Notes: generated by a model from the sequence alone, not told the origin. Positions 36,891-51,980 are shown, counted from the first letter of the stretch. The stretch is 64,000 nt of DNA from Cloeon dipterum (GCF_949628265.1 NC_088786.1:22155681-22219680), one strand, 5' to 3'. Made by a program: numbers and translations.

Positions 36891-39800
36891 ACATCATGAT
36901 AACGTGAGAGATTATTTTTCTCTTACAGAATTTTGCCCTTTTTGTCAGTTGGCCACCCTTAGTATATACTCGCAGAGTAAAGTTATTTTGTAATTTCCTA
37001 TTTCGATACCAATTTCTTGCTTTTTCTATTTTCTTATTTTGTCGAGTTAATATTTTTGATGTAGGTTTTAATTGCACGGAAACAAAAGAGGCCAAAACTG
37101 AATTTTAGATGAGCCATACTTTAAGAAAAGACGCAACCACATTTTTTTCCTCTTAATTGTTTTAGCTTTAGCACTGTCAAAAATTAAAACACCGCAGTGC
37201 TAGTGAGGACTGCACGTGCGTGGATGAAAATTCACCTGACAACCAAATTGATTTCATTTTTACAATTTTTCCTTCAACACAAATTAATAAACCTACGCAT
37301 GAGTGGCCGCTTTCTCATAAAAACTGTAAGAAATACTTTTTTTGTGGAGAGAGAGTGTTTTGCATATTTGTTTTAACATATTGAAAGGTTTGGGCGTCCG
37401 ACGCTCTTAGAGGAATTCGCGAGGCTTAAGTTAATATCCCTTGCGGCGGCACGGATTATTATACCAGGTAAAGGCCATCAATACACGATGGCCGTTCGTA
37501 TTGCATGCATCGGAAATTCCTTGGGGAGCTGTGCACAAACGCTGAGTTCATTCCCAATACGTACATGTGCGTGGTGTGGCGTGGCGCCTTAATACCATAG
37601 AGCTCGCGCTGTAATTATGAATGTCCAATACACTACCGGCCTCCGCCTTTCGAGCCAACATCGATTTTCCGATTGTTTCATTCCACTTACATTTGTGACA
37701 GCATAACACACATTCAGCTCTAAGATATTGTGTATCCTTAATGAGAATTGACTCATTAATGCATTCTTCGAAAGTCAGAATGGATGAAATGTCGGTAAGT
37801 TCAATCATCATTAATTTGTTTTATTTTTCATTCACGCTGACAATTAATATATAATGAAAAGCTTGGTGCTGCAAAATTATACTTATTTTCATTAGTAATT
37901 CAAATTGAATGTAATTAAAAGTTCCAAGATTCAATATCTTAGCTCATGAAATATTTATGTGCTCTTCGCTCTTGTGTTGAGCTCCGATTCAAAACGAGAG
38001 GATATTAATTTTCCCATGAATAGAATCAGAGCAGTGCTCTGATTTTCGCATTTTCAGTTGGTTCGGCTCCAATTAAACCCGACTCAAATTGCAGCCAGCA
38101 TGGATATATGTGTGCACGAGTGCACTTGAGTGTGAAATTTCCATTGAGAGATGCGATATTTCGAAAAAGGTCTGACAGAGGCTGGCTGCATGCATGAGCA
38201 AAGTTTTTTTTTAATTTGCCAGCAGCAGAGGACAAGCGCTTTGTGGCAATAACAATAAAACGCGGTGGTTCATTTATGTCTGTCTCTTTGATTTCCATAT
38301 TTAACGAACTGGTGGAAAGTGGAGTGCACACTCACGCAAGCAGGTATGCATGCCCTATATGAGGCAGTAATGGCACTGCTGAGCGCTATTTATTGTGTGG
38401 ACGCTTTATTTAGCGAATCGGGGCGAGTGAGAACTCAATTCTGCATAAATGCACCGGCGCTCCGGCCTGTTTCCCATTCACTCGTCTGGTATACGCAAAC
38501 AAATTACTTGCACTCAAATGCATCTTGTTCTGCTTAACGTGTGCTGGCCGTAGGGGAGCGCACACATGCAATTTTGCTCTGTGAATAGAAACCACTTTTT
38601 CGAGAGATGGTCGCAATATATGGCAGTCAGTTACAAATGAAATTCGAACTCGATACATATCTCTGCAATATCAGCCGCAGCCTGTTAGTATTTTTTTAAA
38701 TGTTGAGATACTCTTGCTACTGTGGAGTATACAGCTCGCTAATTAATCATAAACTAACCCGTTGACCCGCATTGTTAAGGCATTCTCAAGAGATTCAAAG
38801 TAATGGGAGATATTTGAGCAGTTCGGGATCAAATGCTGGCTGCCCGATGTCAGAGATGACAAAAGTTGGTTAGTTTAGTGACTCGAAATTATCAAATAGC
38901 TCAAAGGGCTGGGAGGCGCACCGGCGCCGACTCGCTATTTGCTGGTTTTCGCACCTTTCCAGCGGCCTTAGGGACAAATGTTTGGCGTGTCAATAGAAGA
39001 TCTCAGCGTGGGCAAACCTAAAGATGGTCACCTTGGGCCCAAGCTCCTCTGCGGCCACTCGGACCACATGTTATCCGGTCGGCGGTGTAATTGGGACCCC
39101 GTTTACACATAGCTCATGGGATGCGCTGAGCAGAGGTTAAAAAAACCTGAGCATTAGCATAATAACCGGAGATAAAAACAGCCTCTTAAAGGTAACATTT
39201 ATATTTTAAAAATAAATGATAATGATGATGCATTTATTAAACACTGAAAGGTGTACAGCTATAGGTATTAGATTTCATCTTAAGTGCTACAGGTAGACTA
39301 ATATCTCTTTTTCACAATTTAGGAAATGATAATAATAGAATTTACAAACAGAGTTTGTTGTCATTTTACAATAATATATTCTATTTATACTCCATACATA
39401 ATAGAACCCGCGACAAGCGTATCGCATAAATGTGCGCATATTATCACAGAGCGTAGACTTTCAGTTTTGGTCGAGCATTGCGAGTATGTCATTGAATTCG
39501 GGCCCGAGCTGTGAAATCCATAGCCTTCTGCAATAGCTGGCACTCAATGAATTTAGTATACCTCTCTGTATTTGGAAAGGAAAGTCTGTGACTCAATTCC
39601 ACGGCGAAAAAGCCCGTGTCAGCAACCTCGTATGCTAATCTTGATTTCGTGTACTCAGATAGGCAGAGCAGTTTCTTTAAAAAAATCTGGGTTTTACTGA
39701 TTCTAATGTTACGAAATCTGTACTATACGCAGAAATAGTTAAATTTCTTCTATACCGTAGCTTGCAATTGGTGCAATAGCTAGGTTGAAAAATTTAATGC

Positions 39801-42800
39801 GGATACTCAGCAAAATTACAATTACGTAACTGAAAAATACGCTGATTGTTAAAAATATCTCTCAGCCGTACGTGAGATATGAAAAATGAAAAATACTTTC
39901 CGCGTTCCTCGCAAATCCGCAGAGCGATATTTTTCATCCAGAAAAAAATTCAATTCAATTATATCACAAACCCCCGCCTTGTGCCAAGCCCGCTAAGATT
40001 AAAGAGCAGGTTTCCACCCTCGAAAAATATATTTTTTAATTCGATTGCGTGCTTGGTTTGCGAACTGCAGCCTCGGTAGCCAGCGCATTTATTAATTTGC
40101 CGGTCGGCGGGCTCCACAGCCAACTGCTCCTCTGCGAAAAAGAAGCAAGGCTGGCTTGATAATCGGGCACGTCAATAAAGCGTCATTCCGGAGCTTCCCC
40201 TGTCGCCTAGGCAACCACATCGGCACACTCGGGCTCCTAGAAGGCGCCGTATTTTTAACAATGGGACAAAAACGCAAACTCATATAATATTTTTCCTATT
40301 CCTTAATATAATCGTAATTTGAACACTTGAGTACAATTGCTTGGAAAAATTTAATCAGCACTGAAATCTTAACTAAATGAAAATTTGTTATTTTTTTAAA
40401 TTCACTTCATTTTTGTTAGTATGAACTAGATTAAAAAAACCTAGTTTTCCGAATCCTTTCTCTTCCTGCATAAATCACTCATAAAACACGACCAGATAAT
40501 TATGCAACCCGCGCAACATACTTGTAGAGAGATTGCCTATACGTAATAGTTTCAGGTAATATACATGAGCGCCTACTTGTTTTATTGAACTTGTTCACAT
40601 TTATTATTAAAAATCTTCGAACACTGAAATATATCACATTGTAATTCTGAAAAAAGCAGATAAAATCAATTTAGAAAATTTATTAAACAAAATTCATATA
40701 ATTTTAGACTACACTCGGTGTTTGGTTTTTGTGAGTGTAAAGTTTCATGTGAAACTGAAATGTGATTTCCATTTTGGATACTCCTAGCTCACATCTAGAT
40801 CAATAATCGTTACAGGTGTCTATCACGATATCGGAAGGCATTACTTAATTTCTCGGTAGGTCCATTGGCTCTGAATGTGGAGCGTATTTGCCTCCGAGTG
40901 TTGGAATCCATTAATGAATTTAATTAGCCGCACAAAGGCCTAATTTCCCATCACAAAAGCGGTCGGCCAACTCTGTCAAGTGGATCGAAGGGGCGCGAGA
41001 TCTGCACAAATTATGCGATTCGCAGATTTTGCTGCAGCACGGCGCGGCATCGATTGTGGTGCGGCGGAGTCGTAATTGGCCACTCCATAAATTCGGTTTA
41101 ATTGACATTAAAGGGAGGAGAGGCCGCTGTCAAGAGTTTTTTTGCCTCGTTTCTCAGAGGGCAGAGTAGGAACAACACAACATCAACACATCAAATTGAG
41201 ACTCTGCAGAAGGAGCGAGCCGCGTTTTTATCCTGGAAGCGGTGGACAAATTGTCTCTGGCGCACTTTTTCAGCTAATCCCAAAATAGAACGTGGGCTAA
41301 GTGAACGCTAATACGGCGAATGGCACGCCGTTTTGCTGTCACCATAGCAACAGGTAGCTGCTGAGAGAGCGGACTGACTGAGTGCCGAGATATTGAATGA
41401 GCAGACCGAATGACAAGGGCCGCGCGCCGAGCCCGTGATAAGTCCTGCTGAAACAAAGCGCGACCCGAATTAATAGGACTGAGCAACGCCCTGGCTCCGG
41501 CGGGATAAGGAGACGCTGCTCGGGCTAAATAAATTATCAGCAGCTGGTGAAACAAAGGCTTGCGCTAATATATGCCCAAGGTGCGCAAACAATGGCGCTC
41601 TTGCGAATAAGAATGGGTGCACCATTGAACGCACGAAGTGAGCTGTAACCTTTTTAATAATACTTTGCACGTCCTCTCGAAAAGAGCACTTTGTTCATTC
41701 TTGGAAAACGATTGTATTCTTGACCGCTACACACGTGCATTTTGATACAATCTGCTTTTCTAAAGTAAAAAAATAACACGCACTTCCTCTAGAACTAGCT
41801 TCCTGAGAAACTACCCTCTAAACTCTTCCTCGACCTTAAGATAACGCCAAAATAGTTGAAAATTTCCCATTTTGTTTAGTGAAGTCAAGCATCCACTTCA
41901 TTGGCAACGAAGATGCACAAATGTAAACTGAGCTGTTTGTGTATGTTTTACGCAGGATGTGGCTAAGTCAGGAATACACGTAAAAATTGTAGTAGTGGCT
42001 TGTGGAGGACTTGGAGGAGCTCGAAGAGGTCATGATTATAGATTTTTTTGTATTGTGACGCAATGAAAGCGCAAATATAAATTAATTTTTAAATAAAACC
42101 TGTGTATCTGCTGTACATTAACATGTTAATAAAATAAATCGAAAATTTCCTACTTAAATCCTTAATTATTCTCACCTCAGCAAGGATTTTTCAAACTGAC
42201 TTTCGAGCGCGGAGCAATTAAATACACGCATTCTAGAAAGTCACTAACTAGCAAATGGAGTTTTTCCGTCTTGACATACTTCTACACTGAAAAGAAAATG
42301 TTGTTAGGAAAATAAAATATATCTTCTTTTGAATAAAACCACCGCTTTCTCAACACAAAGCGTGTCATTTAATAGCAAAATCAAGGGTGGATAAGAGGGT
42401 GACAAACTGAAAGAGTCTCTCTTTTATCCTAAACAGGCCGAGTCATTACAGCGGGATTTCTGGTGCAAATGACCTCGCCCACACCTCTTTTTTAATGAAA
42501 GAGACTGACTCTGTAAAAAGTGTCCCCTTGATGGGAAGAGATTACGCAAATGGGTCGCCGCTTTCACCGAAAGGGCGGCGCTGAGATAAATACACAACGC
42601 ACTAACTTTTCTTCTGAGAGAGTGCTACGTTTTTAATTATTGACTGCCTCCTTCCCATGCTGCTGCGACGGCAACTTCATCCCTTGAATTTCGTGATTGG
42701 TTAACACACGACAAAAGGAGTTTTCGTCCTTATTAGTCCCACAGAAAGCGTAAACTGAAACTGAATAGGGAAAAGATTCTCAGGTTGCAAGCAAAAAATG

Positions 42801-44345
42801 CGCGACAGACGCAGCCTTTTTGTCGAAATTAATTTGATTCCTTCGCTTTGCTTGCGCGACACTCCGGGTAACAAAACACCTTCAACGTGTCATTCAAGTT
42901 CTCGCTAAATTATTCCTCAGCAAGGTGAACAAAGTGAGCGGGCGCTGTTTGTAAAAGCGGTAAATGAATTAAGCAAAGTCTCTTCTCAGCTGCACTTTTG
43001 AACTTAATTATATAGCACAGTGGAGAAGGCGCTCGTCGCCGTATAATAGTCGTCTCACTTCTTCCTTTTAGCCTGCTGTCGCGCACATTCTTAATTAACT
43101 TGAAAGGATCTTTGTGATAGGAAAGCAGCGAATATGTACTTGATTTGATTTGAAATCTAATGAACTAAATTCTAAAATTGATTTAATAAATACATTTTAA
43201 TTGAAAATATAGATGGTTAACAATTTAGAATCGAAATTATTCTAGATGTATAGGTGCATGAAATATCAAAGTTTTCTTAAGGAACAGAATGATTTATTTA
43301 TCATTAAATTATATCAATTACATAATCCTTTTTCCTAAATATAAATTCAACTACCACTTGTACGTTGAAAGTTTGCATTAATTGCAATTTAAATGGCCAA
43401 ATTACGATCAAATAAAATTTTAGACTTAAAAATGTGTGGAAATTTAATTCATCATGGAAAACGGAGCTCATTAATATTCTTTATGAATATATAAATAAAA
43501 AATGAGTATATTTGCCAACAGAAATAATCACGAGGCTCAACTCTACATTGAAAGAAATGCCTATAATCACATGTAAAACTCCTCTCTTATTAATAATTGA
43601 TATTAATTGAATTGTAATTTCTGAATCTTCATCATAGAGCCACCATATAAAAATTGAGACGTAATTATATATGTACTTTAGAACTATTCTTTGGTCCAAG
43701 CAACAAGATCGAAACAATAAACTCAATTTCAAACTCATGTTTCTAGTCTTGCATGCTTCATTTGCAAATTTACTACTGATATTAAATTGAGAGCCTCCGA
43801 GTTTGCTGCCGGGTATGTAAATTCGTCGTGAAAATGTTAGTTTGCACACTAGCCGACCTGCCACCAGTTTGCTACGAGAAATAACTTGATTTGCTCTCTC
43901 TCGCTCGCTTCTGCAAAATAATAATGTTACGAGCACACTCCTTGACTCACATCTATCTCTATATTTGTAGCATGGCAAGCTAAAATGCCAGTGCAGTCGC
44001 TCCGAATATAAACAGAAAATTAAATTTGCGCAACAAACCAACCAGCGTTGAAATGATCACCGGCGAAGTCAGGTTATTTCATTTTCCTCTTATTTTCCCG
44101 TCTGTGTATTACGAACATATGAAAAATGATTTAACTTAATGTATCTGACATGCGGAATTGAATTTTTAAAAAGCAGCGATGGATTGAATTTCTTACAAAG
44201 CGGGTGTAATCTTGTCTTAGCGGTTCAATGCGGGGAGTGAAGAGTTTGATAAGCGCCATCGAAACGTCAGCTGGCTAGCTGTGTGATTGATATTCCTAAT
44301 TTTGTTGCATATATAATTACTTATTATTATTTTTGTCAAAAGAGG

Positions 44346-44366
44346 TTGATTGATCAAATCAATCAA
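44346..44366. repeat. Short palindrome, 9-base arms
   Basis: TTGATTGAT, then CAA, then ATCAATCAA. The core TGATTGAT resembles binding sites of PBX/EXD-type homeodomain proteins. It could be a dimer site in the KChIP intron; no function is shown. Confidence 0.55.
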
Positions 44367-46958
44367 TGTCGGAAATTTAATCAATTAGGTGTTCATATAC
44401 TAACTCAGTAAAAACATTTTGTTAGATGCCGATGAAGTCAGAAGCACGCGAGGTTGTCATGATAAATTTGCCAATAGAAATCAAACGCTGCTTATCCTCG
44501 GTAAGAAGTGAGCTGTTTTTTCCGTATTTTTACAAAAAAAGAAGCTGCGTTTTATATCTTCTACTAACAAAATAAATTTTAAATATTATATATATAATTT
44601 TTGTGCAAGGATGTGTTTTAGCAGTTTCCAAAATATTTAAACAGTTAAAACAAGGACGATGTCGTAATAATAATTTATGTTTTAATTGGTACTCTGAAAC
44701 TAATTATATGGATCATACTCTCAATGGCTTTTAGAACAAACTCATTAGCTGTCTTTGCGAAATTTAATGTAATACGCCTTCAGCTCATCACTGAACCTGA
44801 AATTACACGTATTTTGCAAGCACATAGGGAATAGCTCAAGCCGAGCAATATTCAGCAGAGAGAAAACGGAAGGCCGCAATAACGACGTCATAAGCTGGCA
44901 CATGCAAATTTCAGGCAAACGCGCGGGAGCCTGAATTCATTGGCCTCGAGAGAGCGAACGCGGTGTAGTTGCGCACAAGTCGTAAGTCTTAACACTCGCT
45001 CATTAAGACGGGATCAGTATTGTTGTTTTAATCCGCGTGTGCGTTCACCAAAATAGCTCCATCCTGTGGTGTTATCTTCGCCCCATCAACTCGTAAATAA
45101 AATCTGCGTTCGGCTGAGGCATTGCTATTTTCTGCCCTGCTTTGTCGCCATGGTGACAGCTGCCTCAAATAGAGCGCCACGCCGAAATCAAAACGCTGTT
45201 TTTCCGCATCCGCATCCGCATGTGCGTGTGTGATTTTGCACTATATACACCCGCAGAACAAACATAAACCCACATAATTGACAGCCACGTTCCCCAAACA
45301 AATGTTAATTAAAGGAGTGTGTTAAAAAGAAAACGAGGTGTTTATGTAATTAACCTCAATGTGTCTCTGTTTAATGTTTTTGAACACGCGTCACTTGATT
45401 GCTCCGCATTTCAATATTCGTTTAACACTCTCAACCACCTGTAACTAATTGCTATTTAGGTCAGTTAAATATTTATATTTTAGAAGAAATGAATTAAATA
45501 AAATTGCTAACAGAGAATGTCGTCATTTATTGGATGGAAAGGTTGAGGCTTTTATCCATATGATGTGGGTGCATGTTAGTCCATATTAAATTTCGCATCA
45601 GGACTTACTGTTATTTGTACTCTTCCTTATGATACACATTAAATTTTGGAACTTTCAAAATCACTGACTCCAGCATATTTTGAGTAAATAAAAAAGTAAC
45701 ATTGTGAACCGACGATAGACTGCTTGTAAATTTTGCTTTACGGACAACGGCTCCTGCCACTTTAGAGCAATAAAAGCAATGCTAAATTACTAGTTACTGT
45801 CTCAAGATAGAAAGATCAATTTTAAATTTAATAATACCAAACAATTATTTCTACATGTTCCCTGTTAAAAAAGCAAAGGCTATCAGATTGCCTCAACAAA
45901 TGCAGCAAAATCTTTTGGAAACGCGGACTTTAATCAGCACTATAACAAAATCAACGCGTTTAAAAATGAAATAAGCATGGCTGCAGCTTTACGTATAGTG
46001 AAGGGAGTACTGCAATGTTGCCCTGTAAATTGAATGATACAATTCTGCTACATAAATCTGGCGAAACATTATCAAAGAAAAATAGCAAAAAGACAATGTA
46101 ATTGGCTTTGAGGAACTGACATAAAAATTGCATCAATGGAGCCAAAAACCGCAAAAACTTGTTCCAAAAACTATCTATATTTGTCATTAAAACCGTCTAA
46201 TAATCCATCTAAGTAGTGTTAAAATTCATCTAAAAAATGTATTTTCGTAAAAAATGATCAAACCTATTTTATTGCCTTTTTTATTTTATTTTTTAGTCAA
46301 AAAGGGCAGGCCACTGCATGTCCAACTGGGAAAAAATAGTAATTATTATTTACAATACCAAAAACATGATTTATTTTTTATGTAGATGTTTATTCATAAT
46401 CGCATGTTAATCAGTGTCTCGTTTTGAGATTACTTCGGTTAAATAACTATTTTTACTCTGACAAAGCCATGTAAAAAGGAATATATATGCACAGCGACAG
46501 CGAGGACCGAATGATATTCCAGGATTTTTGTTTCCTTAAATTAACTTTCAGGAAAGCCGAGGAGTGCAGAAATTAAATTTGCTTTTCTCCGCATAAAATC
46601 TGCATCCAGTCATAATTAAGTTATGCGGGTCTAGAATTTCATAAGAGCTGGAAGGAGCGGAGCGCGATACTACGCAAAGTGCTTCAAAAATCCTGTATAA
46701 TATCTGTTGGCGTGGACGCTGTGGGAAATGATGCGCCGGTTTCGTTTCACGACCCACATTTGCCACGCAATTACGCACAGAAATGACAGCAAGCTGCCCA
46801 AAAAGGTGCTAAAACAATACCTGAAACGGGCACCCACCGCGACGATAATGACCACAAAATTTGATGCCGACACTCGCAAGGGATTTGCCGGCGAAATTGT
46901 TGCAAAGCGCGAGATTTTGCTCACGCATATACACATAGTTAGCTGCTTTGTGTTTTGT

Positions 46959-46978
46959 TTGTGTGTGTGTGTGTGTGT
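46959..46978 (+). repeat. GT microsatellite
   Basis: A run of about nine to ten GT dinucleotides, next to the possible KChIP first exon at 47046-47070. Confidence 0.8.
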
Positions 46979-47045
46979 AACAATTATAAAGCACCCCGGA
47001 ACGCACTTTCGGCGTTTTTTGCCGTGGAGGGAAAGAGAGGCTCAC

Positions 47046-47070
47046 CGAAAACGCACGCCATACTTGACAT
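47046..47070 (-). CDS. Possible short alternative first exon of KChIP
   Basis: On the minus strand, after an in-frame TAG, ATG at 47070 opens MSSMACVF and ends in phase 1 at TTTTCG|GTGAGC, a good donor. The second ATG (47061) has A at -3 and G at +4, a strong start context. Phase 1 is exactly what the KChIP core exon at 35164 needs, giving [16 protein letters not shown]. Vertebrate KChIP genes use several short alternative first exons. The frame is only 8 codons, so chance is a real possibility. Confidence 0.28.
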
Positions 47071-49049
47071 AATGAGGTTGTACGACAAGTCGCTGCTTTT
47101 CTAGCGCACAGACTTGTCGACTTTTCCATCCACGAGTCGACCTTGTTTGAAGAGACGAGAGCGAGAAGAAAATCTGGCTGCTCCCCTTGAGAGGGTATCA
47201 GGTTACATAAAACCATTTTAATACACCCATCAGATCTTCAGAGTCTCATCTCCGGAATGATATGCGCGGAAAGATGACACTGAATTGTCTTACGAAGAGC
47301 GTTTTTGAGGACGAAGCTGTCGTCTTTTGCGCAGTTAGGAATTATGATTCATGCTTGGGTAGGCCTAGAATTTCTCGTTCTCATCCAATATATAAATTTT
47401 AAAAAGGTAAATGCAAAGTGAAATATTATTGCTATAACAGGATTTTACCTCCGTTAAAAAGACGAAGTACTTTTGGCCAACTACAATGGATTTAGGGTCG
47501 GGAAATTCAGAATTTTTTCCAATAATATGATGATTCTTTTAAGAAAGATTATTGACTTCACGTATGGACCTTTTTACTCATTTTTTCCGAGCTATTTTGT
47601 GACTAGTAGAAGTTACAATTACATGCAATGGTCAACGTAAATTAAGATGGTTTCACTGTCACATTCTGATCGTTTGGAAGGAAACGAATAAAAATGTAGG
47701 CCATCTTTCCAATTAAACTAAATAAATTTGAAAAAATATATTAAATCATGAAAATTATGATTTTGTTCAAGATTTTTTATGAGCTTCATGCCCCATATGA
47801 GGGCTGAAAAACTGTTTTCCTATCGACACTCCCAGTTTAACTAGCCTTTTTATTCCGATTGAACAACATCTGATTTGAAAAGCAACTTTGAAAAATTTCG
47901 ACAAATTTTAGTGCTTTGCAGGTGATCTGAATTATTTTTGGTACCTTAAGACCCTGTTGGAGTGCAAGGTTTTTATTATTTCGAGTTCAGCTTAAAAGTT
48001 GAAAAAATGCAACCTGTTCTCATTCGATGCCTACAAGTTTACCTAACCACGGAGAAAAATTCGACCATCTTAAACTCCCAACCTTCAATGTCAGTATCTT
48101 GTGCTGATAAAATCCCCAATTTAAACGAAACTTTTCATTCTGAAGATTCAAATCGCATCCAACAAGATGAATGTAAAAAATGAAGTGCCAATCCCGTTCG
48201 CTTGCGATGCGAATGTCAGTGATTCAGTGGATTAACAGAAGCGACAAGCGACTCGGTGAACGCGCGCGCAATGCACAATTTTTAGTTTTCTTTTCACGGC
48301 AAGGTTGGGAATGAGTAAGGGTGCTGGTTTAGCAAATTACCCAGCGCAAACAATAACAGCAGTGCAGCAGGTTTATTGCCCTGCGGGCCGTTCCAATATA
48401 ACCAGAGCCGGACGTGCGCCTTCGCTGGCTTCAATCGCAGCCCCGAATTGGTATTGCGCTCGCGGTACTTTATCTCCGGGTGTCAGTCAACAGCGTGCAG
48501 CTTTGTGCGTGCCTGTTCTGTTCGCGGCGACCCACTCGAATCAATCAACCACGCGCTGCGGGGACAAAAACAATGCCGACCATTAGCACAATCGCTCGGT
48601 CAAGCGTCTATTCGAGATTTAAAATACTTCATCGAAAAACAAAACACTGCCGGCATCAATTATACATATAAAATGAAGTGTTAATGAATAGTCCGATTAA
48701 AGAATATTATAGAACATAAAAATTGCGTATGAAATTATGCTTGGGATAAACTTAATTTTGCTGCAGAGCCAGAGACAAAGCATGAAATATTAAAAAATGT
48801 CCATCGTTCTATACAGCTTAAAATGGTGACCGTTTACAGTTAAAATGATTTAATAATTAAACTCTACATAGGAAATATTTCAAGGAAATTTGCCATTAAA
48901 TCCTATCTGGTTAAGCAACAGTAGCAGCATTTTCTTGAGGGAGACGGAAAATTTGGTACTATATTTTTTTGTTCAATAAAAAGCAGGACCTCGCTCTTTT
49001 GAACTGCTACAAAATAGAAATGAGAGGGTAAAAACTTTAGGTTAATCAA

Positions 49050-49260
49050 TTTTCATAAGAGGGAGTTGTGTCACATAAAGGGTGAGTGGTGGGGCTTCAC
49101 AAGATTTCATCACTTGTTTTCTTTTTTTTATTGAGCTCAGCAATAAGTGCATATTACATATAGCCTTTTGTTTTCAACGGTCGGTGACTCACTTATACTG
49201 CAGTTTGGATTATGTTTTGCAAATGAAGTACTGCTGATGAGGCCTGCGAGGAGAGTACTA
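49050..49260 (+). repeat. Diverged interspersed repeat, copy 2
   Basis: Second copy of the element described at 36641-36890, in the same orientation, 12.4 kb away. The best-kept part is the first 50 bases around TAAGAGGGAGTTGTGTCACA. Confidence 0.4.
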
Positions 49261-51980
49261 GAACCAGCAATATGCCCTCTTTAATTGTTCACTTTAACCC
49301 ACCCATCCTTCTCAAGGACCAATTTTTAAAGAGATGAAACATGTCATGTGCTTCATAGGAATTTACCAATTTTTAAATAGATAAACCATGTATACAATTG
49401 AAATCTCAGAATATTCTTGAGTTTTTGTTGAAATCGCTTTAAAATTATGATATTTGAACTTAAACAAAATCAGCCGGGGATATTTTCTTTGTAAAGGTCA
49501 TCAATGCTTATTTATACATGATGCCAGTTGTTTCATGTTGATGGAGTTGGAATTTGCACTGCAGTGGCTTCCTCAGGATAATATCATATCATATTAATCC
49601 GATTAATTGAAGGCTGGCATATTTCGGTTCTCAAACTTAAGCAAAGCAAAATTTACTAAAACCTTTTAAAATGTCACTATTACGTTATCATTTGATTCTC
49701 TTTCAAAAGGGCTAGATATTAATCTTCTAACCCGCTACTTGAATTCCATGGTCTGTGGAAAATTTAATTAAATAATACTCCTAGCATGATACCGCAATAA
49801 AACCACCCAGCGGGTCATATGATATAGCTTATTCTAATATTAAAGCTCGCGGACAGCAAGACAGAACTGGAGCTAATGTTGCTGCATAACTTGTCAGTCT
49901 TCGTATAACGCCTTTGAGCGTGGATATACTGCCCCGCCGTGCAGTAGAGTCAAGTCGGTTGCATACTCTGTAAATTTCTGTTCCTGCCATCTGACGCAGC
50001 ATACAGAGTTTCTGACTTTCGAGATTATGCACGACTTGGCGCCTCCAATTTCAAAAGAACAGGACTTCAGAGGAATTAAATTGAGTTTCTGCCTTGCACT
50101 CCGGAGAGCTGATTAATAAGAAGAATCCCCTATTAATATACCATATATCAAGTTACACTTTCATCGTGTTCTCCAATCGAAGCTAATTTAGCTATCCTTG
50201 AGTTGTGGGTCAATTAAGCTGAAAGGTTTGATATTGCTGCCAACTCAGATAATATAATTGGACGTTCGCAAGAGCAAATTAATTGGCATGTATTTCATGA
50301 AACTTTATCAGCAGTATGTCATCTGGACGTGTGCCTCAGAACATTTTAAATTCAAAATGACATAGGATCAATCTCCCAGTTGATAACATCGATCAGGCCT
50401 CAATATTTCAGTTTATAAACAAGGCTTCTGTTTTTAAGAGACTGCAATGCAGGGAATTAATTTAATTTATCTGAACAGAAAATAGGACGTGTTTATTTCT
50501 TTAACTTAAAAAAGCGAAGATAAAAAACTGACATCATTTTTTGTGCTTGTTTTTACTTTGTGTACCCATATAGTGGACATTTTTCCGCCTGCAATTTAAT
50601 TTTGTCCAAATTTCAAGTTTTAAAATCCTAGCAATATGGCAAGTGTTTAATTTTATTGTTAATTTTACTATTAATTTAACCACGAGTGTCATGGAGTAGT
50701 CCGTTAATACTTGCAGAGGCTTAATTATTTTTAAATATTCATATTAAATTATTACGTAAGGTAATAATAGATTTTAAAGAAAAAAAATCGAACTGAACAG
50801 CAAAATTATAGTGATTACCTCACAGAGTAAATAATGTTTTTAAAAACGCTTACGCCAACTTCTGTTTAGGACCCGTACAAATCCTCTCTTGTTGAGGAAA
50901 TACATTGATTGCGATCACCACGATTTGCGAAACCATTGTTCTTTTAAGACGCACATAAGACATTGGCAAATCAAGCAGCAAGGGACGCACGGAAACGGCT
51001 TTGTCCGAGTGGAAAGTGGCAAAAGCAAAGCCCACCTGTTTGCCGCCGTGCGAGATGCGGAACACGCGAGCAGAGAGAGCGGACGGCGTGCGGGGTGGAT
51101 GGCTGGTCGGTGGCGCGCTCGCAACAACAGCCGAGTGACGACTGGAGGGATGTTCGCCCTCATCCATCCACCTCGCCCGGCGCTACCCTAAGAGGATCCG
51201 TACTGCGCCAAAGCGCGTGACGACGGAGCAAAAAGCTCCGGCGCTCATTCACTCTCACCCCCTCTGCAGTACAACGCGAAATTCTCGCAATTTGCATACA
51301 TCATTTATGCGATTTCTTTGGTTTTCGACCGAATACTAAAGTGTTGTCGTTGCGGATGACGCTTTTTGCGAAAGCCAGACGTTAAAATGCTTTTATTTGT
51401 CTCTGACTGCGTCTTTCTTCATGCCGACGCTATAAAGACGTAAATTTCGCCGTCTCTTAATCGAGCTGTAGCGCGTTAGAGATTTTGATTTTGTGGTTAA
51501 TTAGAGTCTCATTTCATCAGGACTACAAAATATTTTTATTTACTCAACACGAGCATTTTAATCTGGGTAAAAATTTAGGAAAGAAGAAGGCAAGAATCAA
51601 GTTTTAATGATTAAATAAAGTACTTCCCACACTTTTTTTATATTAATTCTGTAAAATTTCATTGCTCTTTAGTGTAAAGGACTAATGGAATGAATAAAAA
51701 ACCAGTCATTCATCGTTGGAAAAGCTGTATATTGTCTGGTTCATCTTGGTATTTTGTCATGAAATAGGTTTGCAGTGGACAGTCGAAACTATTCAGGAGC
51801 AATAGAAAAGAATTTTCCTACAAGAAAAAAAAACAATTAAAAATTCTATAGTTTCAGCCGGCAAAAGCAGACACTTTACTCCAATTGCAACTATGCTCAA
51901 TCAGCAGCTGAAACTAGTTGAGCAGATCATTTCTGTAGGAATACGGAAATATAAACAGCTTAATATACTCCGAGGAAACT

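Noticed and set aside
42176-42231. Minus-strand ATG frame running into a GTGAGA donor, considered as a KChIP first exon
   Set aside because: It ends in phase 2, while the KChIP core exon needs phase 1.
42375-42431. Imperfect inverted repeat GGATAAGAG ... CTCTTTTATCC
   Set aside because: Arms are mismatched and unevenly spaced; not convincing.
43481-44041. 186-codon minus-strand open frame in AT-rich DNA
   Set aside because: Its first codon is not ATG and the sequence shows no domain. An internal GTGAGT donor near 43945 is in phase 1 for KChIP, but without an ATG the exon cannot be supported.
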